From Leptospira bouyouniensis (GTDB lineage: Bacteria; Spirochaetota; Leptospiria; Leptospirales; Leptospiraceae): DNA of 64,000 nucleotides. A program made the position numbers and the translations under genes. The notes beneath the pieces were generated by a model, which had not been told where the DNA came from, did not search any database, and was given only the letters and a program-made list of their open reading frames with translations. Below, piece by piece: positions 17,730 through 26,073 of this stretch; positions within the stretch are counted from its first letter, which is position 1, and every line of letters begins with the position of its first letter. The stretch lies in contig NZ_RQFT01000015.1 of assembly GCF_004769525.1 (NCBI RefSeq), positions 136,259 to 200,258 of the forward strand, written 5' to 3'.

Positions 17730-18338
17730 ATGGAAAATAATATAGTTTGGCTCAATCATAAAGTAACTCCAGAGGATCGAGCAAATATCAAAAACCAAAA
17801 ACCATGTATGCTCTGGTTAACAGGCCTTAGTGGTTCTGGTAAGTCAACTATTGCAAATGCATTGGAAAGTTATTTAAATCAATATGGTTTTCATACAGTT
17901 CTCCTTGATGGTGATAACTTAAGATTCGGTTTGAATAAGGACCTTGGTTTTTCACCAGAAGATAGATCAGAGAATATTCGTAGAATTGGAGAAGTGGGGA
18001 AACTCTTTGTAGAAGCTGGAGTGATTGTCATTGCGTCTTTAATTTCACCCTTTTTAAAAGATCGAAAAATGGTTAGAGATTTATTTTCTGAAAATGAGTT
18101 TATTGAAGTGTATATTTCAACTCCATTGGGAGTCTGTGAGAGTCGAGATCCAAAAGGCTTGTATAAAAAGGCGAGAATTGGTGAAATTCCAAATTTTACA
18201 GGAATTGGATCCCCTTATGAGGAACCAGTCAATCCTGAAATCAAAATTGATACTAACATTTACGATGTTCCAAGTAGTATCGAAATGATCGTTAGTGAGT
18301 TAAAAGCAAAGGCAATTCTTCCTTCAAAAGGAAAGTGA
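17730..18338 (+). CDS. cysC: Adenylylsulfate (APS) kinase
   Basis: Phosphorylates adenosine 5'-phosphosulfate with ATP to make PAPS, the sulfate donor for sulfotransferases. It has 202 residues, standard length. Walker A is GLSGSGKST (residues 32-40). LDGDNLRFGLNKDLGF (about 59-74), with SPEDRSENIRRIGEV, is the conserved APS-binding region. SLISPFLKDR near residue 107 and DPKGLYKKARIGEIPNFTGI near residue 133 complete the family pattern. There is no fused ATP sulfurylase and no cysD, cysN or cysH nearby, so the role here is probably PAPS supply for the sulfotransferase at 21146 rather than cysteine synthesis. Confidence 0.93.
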   Translation: MENNIVWLNHKVTPEDRANIKNQKPCMLWLTGLSGSGKSTIANALESYLNQYGFHTVLLDGDNLRFGLNKDLGFSPEDRSENIRRIGEVGKLFVEAGVIVIASLISPFLKDRKMVRDLFSENEFIEVYISTPLGVCESRDPKGLYKKARIGEIPNFTGIGSPYEEPVNPEIKIDTNIYDVPSSIEMIVSELKAKAILPSKGK

Positions 18339-18347
18339 TTCTGTTTT

Positions 18348-19001
18348 ATGTTGCAAAAAATATTTAGAATTTTGGCTAACATCTCCTATTGGAGAATCAA
18401 ACCGCTTCGTTTTAACTTACGATTGGATATTGATAACGAAGCAAGTTTAAATTTAAACCAATCGAGTCATCTTCCTTGTCCTCTTTATGTTTCAAAAGGT
18501 GCCATACTACAAGTCGGAGAAAATTTTCGCATTGCAAAGGATGGAATCATAACCGTTAGAGATGTTGGTAGTAAGATTACGATCAATGATCATGTAAGTA
18601 TTGGTGCCAATTGTTCACTCGCGGTTTCGTCTGGATTTCATCTAAACATTGGAAAAGGTACTTCTATACATTCAAATGCTATTTTCTCAGGTGCGATAAA
18701 CATTGGAGAAGATTGTTTATTTGGACCTAGTGTAACTTTACTTAGCACAACTCATAATATCGATGGAAGGCAAAAAATCAGAGAATTAGATGCTATTTAT
18801 TATAAAGAACATGGACATTCTAAAAATGGTCCAATCGAAATCGGTGACGATTGTTGGCTTGGAGTAAATTCCGTAATTTTACCAGGTGTTAAATTAGGGA
18901 AAGGATGTGTTGTCGGTGCTAATAGTGTTGTGACTAAGAATTTCCCAGACTATTCGATTGTTGGTGGGGTTCCAGCAAAGTTATTAAAGAAAAGAATTTA
19001 A
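18348..19001 (+). CDS. Left-handed beta-helix acyltransferase (O-acetyltransferase)
   Basis: 217-residue transferase with hexapeptide repeats forming a left-handed beta-helix from about residue 45 to 205. Repeats are seen in IGANCSLAV, IHSNAIFSG, IGEDCLFGP and LGVNSVILPGVKLGKGCVVGANSVVT. The central STTHNIDG contains the likely catalytic His. The end VVGGVPAKLLKKR is typical of WcaF/Maa-like sugar O-acetyltransferases. It probably acetylates a hydroxyl of the repeat unit using acetyl-CoA. It lies 9 bases after cysC. The acceptor sugar cannot be determined. Confidence 0.82.
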   Translation: MLQKIFRILANISYWRIKPLRFNLRLDIDNEASLNLNQSSHLPCPLYVSKGAILQVGENFRIAKDGIITVRDVGSKITINDHVSIGANCSLAVSSGFHLNIGKGTSIHSNAIFSGAINIGEDCLFGPSVTLLSTTHNIDGRQKIRELDAIYYKEHGHSKNGPIEIGDDCWLGVNSVILPGVKLGKGCVVGANSVVTKNFPDYSIVGGVPAKLLKKRI

Positions 19002-19017
19002 TCTAACTGAGGTTCAT

Positions 19018-19773
19018 ATGTTATTACAAGATCAAGTTTCTGTTCAAGCAAAAGCAAAGTTTAAATTGTATCCTACCTCACTCGTAGGTTGGTTCTATTA
19101 CTTTCGGTATCGAATTTATTGTCTAAAGTCTTCCTATCTTAGAAGTATCAGGAGGGCAAAAGAACAATTCAATTATTTCCTATTTAAAGGGCATGTGAAT
19201 CTTGGAGATTTTTCTTATGATCCAAGTTTAGGAAAACCAAGAGGCAAATCAATTGATGAAAAATATTTTAGTTTTGGATATCAGTTAGATTTTAAAGACT
19301 TACCTCCTAATTTACTCGAATACATTAAAAATTTAGAAACCATAATAGAACATTATTTTGGATGTGAGGCTCTCGTATCCAAACCAAATTTGTGGAGGAA
19401 TTTTCATATAGATGAACAACATTATGGTAAAGATATTTTTTCCGAATGTTTTCATCAAGATTTAGTAAGAGATCATTTGAATATGCAGTTATTTATCTTA
19501 TTGCATGATACAAATGAAGAATTAGGTCCATTTGAATTCCTCCCATATGAAGAACAATCGAATCATTTTGATTATTATCGAAAAAGAAATAGAATCAAAC
19601 CTAAGGCAAACTCCATTGCTTTAGTTGGAAAACGAGGTGATGCTCTATTAATTTCAACAGGTTATGTTGTCCATAAGGCTGGTAATCCGATGCCTGGAAA
19701 ACATCGAGATATGTTGAGTTTGGCTTTTTTCCCGAAGTACACTGGTATCGGAGAACCATTTTCTAATTTATAA
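19018..19773 (+). CDS. Phytanoyl-CoA dioxygenase-like Fe(II)/2-oxoglutarate oxygenase
   Basis: 251-residue protein. The iron ligands of the 2-oxoglutarate oxygenase fold are recognisable as His146 and Asp148 (CFHQDLV) and His219 (VVHKAGNP). Arg230 (HRDMLSLAF) is placed to bind the 2-oxoglutarate carboxylate. EELGPFEFLP between them is typical of the PhyH branch. The N-terminal 60 residues are basic and contain WFYYFRYRIY, which may contact membrane or glycan. It would hydroxylate or oxidise a sugar, lipid or carrier-linked substrate; this is inference, as the family is very diverse. Such oxygenases are uncommon in O-antigen loci. A second, different one is at 52078. Confidence 0.65.
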   Translation: MLLQDQVSVQAKAKFKLYPTSLVGWFYYFRYRIYCLKSSYLRSIRRAKEQFNYFLFKGHVNLGDFSYDPSLGKPRGKSIDEKYFSFGYQLDFKDLPPNLLEYIKNLETIIEHYFGCEALVSKPNLWRNFHIDEQHYGKDIFSECFHQDLVRDHLNMQLFILLHDTNEELGPFEFLPYEEQSNHFDYYRKRNRIKPKANSIALVGKRGDALLISTGYVVHKAGNPMPGKHRDMLSLAFFPKYTGIGEPFSNL

Positions 19774-19775
19774 TT

Positions 19776-21149
19776 ATGTTACTAACTTATCATGATTTAA
19801 TCAAAAAAATTGCTAATTATGACAGGTGTCATGCAGGACCAGAAATGGAAGCTGCATACGACGAAGTTATAAAATTTTATCCAGGTGCGCGGAAAATCCA
19901 ATACCCATGTGGAGAGAAAATTTTTCATTGGGAATTACCACCTTACTGGAGTTGTGAAGTAGCCGAATTAATTGACCCAAATGGAAAACTGATTGCCTCC
20001 AAAAAACAATCGAATCTATCGGTCTTTAGTTATTCACCATCCTTTTCTGGGAAAATAGACTTAGAGGATTTACGCTCTCATCTCTTTACCAACCCAAAAA
20101 AACCGAAATCCATTCCATTTCATTTTAGAAACCAATACCGACATAGAAATCCAGAATGGGGATTTTGTATTCCTCATGAAATTTATGAAAATTTGATTCC
20201 AGGTGAATACACCGTTAACATCCAGTCTAACTTGGATTATAATGGTAAAATGACACAAGTTGACTTTCTAAAAGAAGGTAAAAGTAAAAAGGAAATTATT
20301 TTTGTAGGTCATTTTGACCACCCAGACCAAATCAATGATGGTTTATCTGGCTGTATTGCTGCTTTTGAAGTGATCAATCGATTAAAAAATCGGGAAACCA
20401 AATACAGTTATAGAGCATTTGCGAGTGTTGAAATTGTTGGTTCTGTTGCTTACTTAAATAAAGAACCAGGATTTGCTGAGAATATTAAGGCTGGAACCTT
20501 TCTTGCTCTATGTGGAATCAACGAACAATTGATCTACCAAACTAGTTTTTACCATCAAAATATTTTGGACCGAGCATATGCCAATGTAATCAATACTCGA
20601 GGTAATAAAGAAGTAATCTTTTCACATCGCGAAAAAATAGGGAATGATGAGAATGTATTTGATTCGGTTGGTTATGAGATTCCGATGGGAACTTTTTTGC
20701 GATGGCCATTCGAAAATTATCACACAAGTGATGATAATTTTCAGAATTATTCAAAGGAAGCCATCGAAGAATTAATAGAACGAACTTTACAGGTGGTGGA
20801 TATCCTCGAAAATGATTGTATCCCTGTAGCTAATTTCAAAGGGATTCCTTCTCTCGCAAGCCCTGAAATTGATCTCTATTTATCTCCTACCAATATTTCT
20901 CAAACAAGAAACACAACTGCAATTGAAAAGTTCGGTGATAAACTATCGAAGGAAGATTGTGAATACATCCAAGGTGAAACTGATTTATTGTATCACTTTA
21001 TGAGAATTACTCTTAGGATGATTGATGGAAAAAATTCCGTATTAGATATTTGTGAAGAAACTAAAATGCCATTTGGTTTTGCTTTTTGGTATATAAAACA
21101 ATTAGAAACAAAGGGATTAGTTTCTTTAAAGGAAGTTGAACATTTATGA
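19776..21149 (+). CDS. DUF4910/COG4310-type M28-like aminopeptidase-fold protein
   Basis: 457-residue protein with an M28 zinc-peptidase-like core. GHFDHPDQINDGLSG (about residues 179-193) supplies candidate metal ligands His and Asp, FASVEIVGS follows, and NYHTSDDN (about 314) supplies a further His. N-terminal residues 1-100 (YDRCHAGPEMEAAYD...FHWELPPYW) and a C-terminal winged-helix-like domain (about 400-455, VLDICEETKMPFGFAFWYIKQLE) give the DUF2172/DUF4910 layout. Such proteins recur in polysaccharide loci with unknown role; amide or ester hydrolysis on a sugar is possible. Its stop overlaps the sulfotransferase start as ATGA (21146-21149), suggesting coordinated production. Confidence 0.68.
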   Translation: MLLTYHDLIKKIANYDRCHAGPEMEAAYDEVIKFYPGARKIQYPCGEKIFHWELPPYWSCEVAELIDPNGKLIASKKQSNLSVFSYSPSFSGKIDLEDLRSHLFTNPKKPKSIPFHFRNQYRHRNPEWGFCIPHEIYENLIPGEYTVNIQSNLDYNGKMTQVDFLKEGKSKKEIIFVGHFDHPDQINDGLSGCIAAFEVINRLKNRETKYSYRAFASVEIVGSVAYLNKEPGFAENIKAGTFLALCGINEQLIYQTSFYHQNILDRAYANVINTRGNKEVIFSHREKIGNDENVFDSVGYEIPMGTFLRWPFENYHTSDDNFQNYSKEAIEELIERTLQVVDILENDCIPVANFKGIPSLASPEIDLYLSPTNISQTRNTTAIEKFGDKLSKEDCEYIQGETDLLYHFMRITLRMIDGKNSVLDICEETKMPFGFAFWYIKQLETKGLVSLKEVEHL

Positions 21150-22270
21150 TTTTTGTTACAGGAATGTTTCGTTCGGGAACTACTTTTGTTGCTCGTCTGT
21201 TAAACCAATCGGATGAAATATCTTTTGCATCAGATCCATTTTTCGCTGTATTGAAAGACTTTCGGAATACTCTTTCAAATGAGTCTGCCCACAAGGTGGA
21301 TCCACATGCTCCTCTTGAAGATTATTATTTTGATGAGAGTAAGTATAATTTTTTTAGAACAATACAAAATACTCGTTTGGGTGATGTGAAAATTCCTAAC
21401 TTAAAGTATTTGAAAGAGTTTACGGAAGCTTCTTCGTTTCCATATTCTGAATTGTTATCCAAACAAATTCATAAAATAAGTGCTGATAACTATGGGGACT
21501 TTTTAAAACAAGGGGAACAAATATTACGCGAGGTATATGGCAACAAAAGATTGTCTGGATTTAAAGAAGTATGGGCAAATGAATTTGCGCCTCATATCAT
21601 CAATGTATTTCCGAATACTTCAAAGGTTATTCATATCATTCGTGATCCAAGAGCGATTTTAGTATCAAATTTTTATTCGGAAGGACGTTACGCAATTCTA
21701 TTTTTGGCTCGCCAGTGGAGAAAACTTGTTACACTTGCTTACCATTATACAAAATCAAATCAAAACAATATGATCATAAAGTATGAAGATTTGATTTTAA
21801 ATCCGAAAGAGACCATTCAAGGGATTTGCAATTTTGTAGGTATTAATTTTGATGAAAAATTGCTGAGTACAGAAGAGATCACAGATGGTGGAAATAAAAA
21901 ATGGACTCAAAATTCAACCTTTCAGGAAAATGCATCTACAGGATTCAATCAATCTTCTGTGAATCGATGGAAGGATAAAATCAAAAATTCAGATCGATTG
22001 GCAATTGAATTTCTCTGTTATCCTGAAATGAAATTACTTGGTTATTCTGATTTCTTAGATGAATCTTATAAAGATATTTCATCTACCTACTTAATCGATG
22101 AAAAAGATAAATTGGCTAAATGGATTTTGCCATATTCTGAATTAAATATTCCAATAGAATTCGAAAAAGAAAAGAACAGGCTTGGATTGTTATCAAAGAA
22201 TGTTACTGAGAAAGAAAAGGAATTAAATTTTCTTATCCCTTCTTTTTATGAGGAATTAAAAACAATTTAA
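21146..22270 (+). CDS. PAPS-dependent sulfotransferase family protein
   Basis: 374-residue cytosolic or membrane-associated transferase. The 5'-phosphosulfate-binding loop is VTGMFRSGTTFVARLLN at residues 4-20. The 3'-phosphate-binding region HIIRDPRAILVSNFYSEGR lies near residues 162-180. Both match the sulfotransferase superfamily. The region KYEDLILNPKETIQGICNFVG (about 212-232) is also typical. The C-terminal 80 residues are charged and unassigned. With cysC at 17730 this gives donor synthesis and transfer in one locus, so a sulfated sugar in the surface glycan is a sound inference. Acceptor unknown. Confidence 0.82.
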   Translation: MIFVTGMFRSGTTFVARLLNQSDEISFASDPFFAVLKDFRNTLSNESAHKVDPHAPLEDYYFDESKYNFFRTIQNTRLGDVKIPNLKYLKEFTEASSFPYSELLSKQIHKISADNYGDFLKQGEQILREVYGNKRLSGFKEVWANEFAPHIINVFPNTSKVIHIIRDPRAILVSNFYSEGRYAILFLARQWRKLVTLAYHYTKSNQNNMIIKYEDLILNPKETIQGICNFVGINFDEKLLSTEEITDGGNKKWTQNSTFQENASTGFNQSSVNRWKDKIKNSDRLAIEFLCYPEMKLLGYSDFLDESYKDISSTYLIDEKDKLAKWILPYSELNIPIEFEKEKNRLGLLSKNVTEKEKELNFLIPSFYEELKTI

Positions 22271-22275
22271 TCTGA

Positions 22276-23403
22276 ATGAAATATTGTCTTACTTGTTTAC
22301 AGCCTAACACAAGGGTTAATGAACAATTTTCCGAAGATGGGAAGTGTTCTTCTTGTATTAACTTCGAATTGACGAGGAATGTTAATTACCTTGAGAGGTT
22401 TGATTTATTAAAGGAGATCATTGCCAAATATCCGAGGAAAAAGGGATCTCATTTTGACTGTATCATCGGTGTAAGTGGTGGGAAGGATAGTACACGACAA
22501 GCCATTTGGGTTCGCGATAAATTGAAATTAAATCCATTACTCGTATGTTTGAGTTATCCACCTGAACAAGTGAGTGAGCTCGGAGTTAAAAATATTTCGA
22601 ATCTAATTCATTTGGGGTTTGATGTTTTATTTTCTGGTCCAGCTCCTGGAACGTGGAAAAAATTGATGAGGCATGCTTTTCTTACTTTTAGCAATTGGGC
22701 TAAATCGACAGAGATGGCATTGTATAGTTCGGTTCCTAAAACTGCAATCGCTTATAAAATTCCTTTGATCTTTATTGGTGAGAACCAAAGTTTGAGGGAT
22801 CGCAAAACAATTGATCCAGAAAAACCTTGGGAATATAATAATCTGATTTCGATGAATACTCTAGGTGGTGGTGATTTAACTTGGATGAGGGATGCTGGTA
22901 TTTCTGATGTAGAACTCATTTCATATGGTTTTCCTGATAAATCAGAAGTGAATGCTGCTGGTTTAAATGTTATTGATTTAGGTTGGTTCATTGATAACTG
23001 GGATAACTTAGGAAATGCGATGTTCTCTACATCTTATGGAATTCACATTCGTGAAGATAAAGCTGAGAATACTGGAGATCCACTCGGTGTAAGCGCATTA
23101 GATGAAGATTGGGTAACGTTAAACCAAATGATTAAATTTCTGAAATTTGGATTTGGAAAAGTAACGGACTATATGAATGAAGATATTCGAGCGGGTAGGA
23201 TATCTAGAGAAAAGGCAATTGAAATCGTTGAAAAATATGATGGAGCCTGTTCTGATCAATACATTGAAAGTTTTTGCCAGTACATAGAAATATCGGTTAC
23301 CCAATTTTGGGAAGTTGTTCATAAATCTGTTAACAAATCATTATTTGAAATCACTCCTGATAAAAAGATTTTAAAAAAATTCAAAGTAGGGTTTGGACTC
23401 TGA
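22276..23403 (+). CDS. N-acetyl sugar amidotransferase (WbuX/WbpG-like), first copy
   Basis: 375-residue ATP-pyrophosphatase-type enzyme that converts an N-acetyl group of a sugar to N-acetimidoyl (acetamidino), using ammonia supplied by HisH/HisF-like partners. A four-Cys zinc-binding site is at Cys4, Cys7, Cys24 and Cys27. The PP-loop SGGKDS (residues 67-72) is intact in IIGVSGGKDSTRQA. It is followed directly by hisH-like and hisF-like genes, the same order as in the second set (49527-52055). Related sets act on ManNAc3NAcA in Pseudomonas and on nonulosonic acids in other bacteria. The target here is unknown. Confidence 0.85.
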   Translation: MKYCLTCLQPNTRVNEQFSEDGKCSSCINFELTRNVNYLERFDLLKEIIAKYPRKKGSHFDCIIGVSGGKDSTRQAIWVRDKLKLNPLLVCLSYPPEQVSELGVKNISNLIHLGFDVLFSGPAPGTWKKLMRHAFLTFSNWAKSTEMALYSSVPKTAIAYKIPLIFIGENQSLRDRKTIDPEKPWEYNNLISMNTLGGGDLTWMRDAGISDVELISYGFPDKSEVNAAGLNVIDLGWFIDNWDNLGNAMFSTSYGIHIREDKAENTGDPLGVSALDEDWVTLNQMIKFLKFGFGKVTDYMNEDIRAGRISREKAIEIVEKYDGACSDQYIESFCQYIEISVTQFWEVVHKSVNKSLFEITPDKKILKKFKVGFGL

Positions 23404-24017
23404 AACGAATTAAGATAGCGATTCTGGATTACGAAGTTGGCAATCATGCATCCGTAAAAGCATGTTTGGATAAATTGGGTTTTATTGTTCAAATCACTTC
23501 GGACGTATCGGAAATTAAGGTTTGTGATTTACTGATTATGCCTGGCGTCGGAGCATTTCCTGTTGCAATACAATCACTTGCAAAAAAAAATCTAAACAAT
23601 TTTTTGAAAGAATGGGTTCTGGATGGAAGGCCGTTGTTTGGAATATGTTTAGGTATGCAATTGTTTGCAAATTCATCTACAGAAATTGCATTTCATGAAG
23701 GACTTGGATTTATCCAAGGGAATGTAACTCAATTGTCCAATCATAATGATTTTCATATAGGATGGAACCAACTGAGTATTCGTGAGGCGAATTCCTTTTT
23801 ATCGGAATTTGATGGATTGGATTTTTATTTTAATCATTCTTTTGCTTATGATAATAATAGTGATGTTTCACTCGCATCTACGAAGTATGTACGCGAGTTT
23901 CCCTCAATCGTAAAACACGGGCAAGTAATTGGAGTCCAATTTCATCCAGAAAAGAGCCAGAATGTGGGAAAAGAATTTTTTTCCAAAATTGTTAAGGAAC
24001 TAGTCAATGGCTTTTAA
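23400..24017 (+). CDS. HisH-like glutamine amidotransferase, first copy (CTG start)
   Basis: Glutaminase subunit that feeds ammonia to the HisF-like partner. The start is taken as CTG at 23400, overlapping the previous stop as CTGA, because the conserved first strand IKIAILDYEVGNHASV must be included. The first TTG (23466) would delete it, and no ATG or GTG is in frame. AGGG lies about 8 bases ahead of the CTG. This gives 205 residues, normal for HisH. The triad is Cys83 (FGICLGMQ), His182 and Glu184 (VQFHPEKS). It is not part of a histidine operon. It overlaps hisF1 by 11 bases. Confidence 0.82.
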   Translation: MKRIKIAILDYEVGNHASVKACLDKLGFIVQITSDVSEIKVCDLLIMPGVGAFPVAIQSLAKKNLNNFLKEWVLDGRPLFGICLGMQLFANSSTEIAFHEGLGFIQGNVTQLSNHNDFHIGWNQLSIREANSFLSEFDGLDFYFNHSFAYDNNSDVSLASTKYVREFPSIVKHGQVIGVQFHPEKSQNVGKEFFSKIVKELVNGF

Positions 24018-24768
24018 GAAAAGACTGGTAGCTTCCATTCTAGTAAAAGATGGAATTGCAGTTCAATCGTTTGGTTATAACGAATATTTACCCCTAGGCA
24101 ATCCAGTAATCCTTGCAGAAAACCTAGATCGTTGGGGAGTTGATGAGATTGTCATCCTATCGATTGATAGTACAAAAAAAGGAATTGATCCGGATCTTCA
24201 TCTGTTAAGTGAAATTTCAAAACGAGTGAATACTCCGATTGCCTATGGAGGCGGAATTAAGAATTTAAAAAATGTTCTAGATGTGATTCATTCAGGTGCA
24301 GATCGGATCATTATTGATCAATTGTACTTTCAGAATCCTTCTCAAATTAAGATGGTTTCAGAATCCATTGGATCCCAAGCGGTTATTCTTTCCATGCCCT
24401 GTTCTATTTCCAATGGGAAAATCTCTCATTATAATTATATTTCAAAAAAATCGGAAGTTGTGGATTTCCATTCTCTACCATTTATGAAAGAGTATATTGC
24501 TTCCGAATTTCTTCTCATCGATCATTTACATGAAGGGAAACCCAATTCCTTTTCCGAAGAAATGGTAAAATATTTTCCGAATGAAATTTCCCTAATCTGC
24601 TTTGGTGGGATTTCAAACTCACAACAAGTGGAAAGATTGTTCCAAAATCAGAATGTCGTTGGGGTATGTATTGGTAATTTTTTGAATTACAAAGAACATT
24701 ATTTCCAAAACATCAAATTGGAACTTTCAAGTAGTTTATTAAGAAATCCAGTTTTTGAGTCTTATTAG
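24007..24768 (+). CDS. HisF-like cyclase-family protein, first copy, active site diverged
   Basis: 253-residue (beta/alpha)8 protein of the HisF family, presumed to pass ammonia from the HisH partner to the amidotransferase. The barrel opening is VASILVKDGIAVQS, where HisF has CLDVKDG, so the catalytic Asp11 is Leu. The strand carrying HisF Asp130 reads AVILSMPCSI, without an Asp, and the IDRDG motif region reads LLIDHLHEGKP. Phosphate-binding AYGGGIKNL and ICFGGISN are kept. Loss of cyclase residues fits an ammonia-channel role. The second copy at 51291 keeps more of them. Start ATG 24007. Confidence 0.8.
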   Translation: MAFKKRLVASILVKDGIAVQSFGYNEYLPLGNPVILAENLDRWGVDEIVILSIDSTKKGIDPDLHLLSEISKRVNTPIAYGGGIKNLKNVLDVIHSGADRIIIDQLYFQNPSQIKMVSESIGSQAVILSMPCSISNGKISHYNYISKKSEVVDFHSLPFMKEYIASEFLLIDHLHEGKPNSFSEEMVKYFPNEISLICFGGISNSQQVERLFQNQNVVGVCIGNFLNYKEHYFQNIKLELSSSLLRNPVFESY

Positions 24769-24822
24769 TTTTAAATCAACATTAGTACAATTCACTTAAA
24801 ATCCAATTCTATTATTTGAAAC

Positions 24823-26073
24823 ATGAAATTTAATTCTTCTGAATTTAAAATCTGCAAAAGATGTCTTTATACGACCTACCATCCGCTTGGTTTAGTCATC
24901 GATGAAAATGGAATTTGTTCTGGTTGTAAAATCCATGAAGAAAAAGACCAAATTGATTGGGGATTCAAGAAACAAAAATTAGAAAAGTTTGTGCAAGATT
25001 ATCGTAGTAAATCTGGAAAAAACTATGACTGCATTGTCCCAGTCACAGGCGCACATGACTCTTACTATATTTTACATTTAGTAAAAAACGTATTAAAACT
25101 AAATCCATTATGTGTATCTTATAATAAGTATTATAATACGGAAGTTGGGATTCGAAATTTAGCAAATCTAAGAATTAAATTTAATGTTGATATCTTCATT
25201 CAAAATGTAAATCCTAATTCAGTTAAGAAGATTACTCGGCACACTCTCGCTCAATATGGTTCTATATATTGGCACTGTTTGGCTGGCCAGACAGTTTTTC
25301 CCGTACAAACTTCGGTGAAATACAAAATTCCTCTCATCATTTGGGGGGCACACCAAGGTATGGAACAAGTTGGGATGTTTTCCCATAACCATGAAGTGGA
25401 GATGACACGAAGGTACAGGAAAGATCATGATTTGTTTGGTGTAGAAGCGGAAGACCTTTGTGACCATTCTGGAAGTTTGGCGGAAGAGGACGTTTGGCAG
25501 TATTTGTATCCTACTGATTTTGATTTGCATGTGACTGGAACAAGGGGAATTTATTTGGGAAATTTTTTCCGTTGGGACCCAATGGCACAACATGAAGAAA
25601 TGATAAAATTGTATGATTATAAATCGGCAATATTAAACCGAACACCCGATGTGTATGACTATATAGACTGCTTTAATTATTCAAACTTACACGATTGGAT
25701 TAAGTTAAAAAAAACTGGGTATTCGAAAGTTACAGATCATGTAACTAGAGAAATACGGCACAAACGAATTACGAGAGAACAGGCAATATCTGTTGTTAAA
25801 CATTTTGAATTCAAAGAACCGATGTATCAAAAAGAATTTTTGGACTGGTTACATTTGGATCTACGTTCTTTCCAATTCATAATTGAACAACACCAACATC
25901 CATACTTTTGGAAAGAGGTTGAATATAGGAATTATCAATTTGTAGGGCCCTCTACTTATTTTGAAGAAAACAGTGAAAAAGAAAATAGATTGGTTTGGCC
26001 GACCACATCAAATGAGTATAAAAAGAAAAACAATCATTACGTTACGATTGGAAAGGGATATCCTGATTTATGA
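24823..26073 (+). CDS. WbuX-like amidotransferase paralogue with degenerate PP-loop
   Basis: 416-residue protein clearly related to the N-acetyl sugar amidotransferases at 22276 and 49527. It keeps the four-Cys zinc site (Cys11, Cys14, Cys32, Cys35) and the fold. The ATP-binding PP-loop, SGGKDS in the active relative, is TGAHDS here (residues 75-80, IVPVTGAHDSYY). The protein is also about 40 residues longer. It has no HisH/HisF partners of its own but follows the first set by 54 bases. It may use a different activation chemistry or be a non-catalytic partner. It overlaps the next gene by ATGA (26070-26073). Confidence 0.75.
   Translation: MKFNSSEFKICKRCLYTTYHPLGLVIDENGICSGCKIHEEKDQIDWGFKKQKLEKFVQDYRSKSGKNYDCIVPVTGAHDSYYILHLVKNVLKLNPLCVSYNKYYNTEVGIRNLANLRIKFNVDIFIQNVNPNSVKKITRHTLAQYGSIYWHCLAGQTVFPVQTSVKYKIPLIIWGAHQGMEQVGMFSHNHEVEMTRRYRKDHDLFGVEAEDLCDHSGSLAEEDVWQYLYPTDFDLHVTGTRGIYLGNFFRWDPMAQHEEMIKLYDYKSAILNRTPDVYDYIDCFNYSNLHDWIKLKKTGYSKVTDHVTREIRHKRITREQAISVVKHFEFKEPMYQKEFLDWLHLDLRSFQFIIEQHQHPYFWKEVEYRNYQFVGPSTYFEENSEKENRLVWPTTSNEYKKKNNHYVTIGKGYPDL

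Noticed and set aside
23400..24768. Histidine biosynthesis hisH/hisF
   Set aside because: No other his genes nearby; the flanking WbuX-type amidotransferase and the lost HisF residues point to sugar acetamidino formation.
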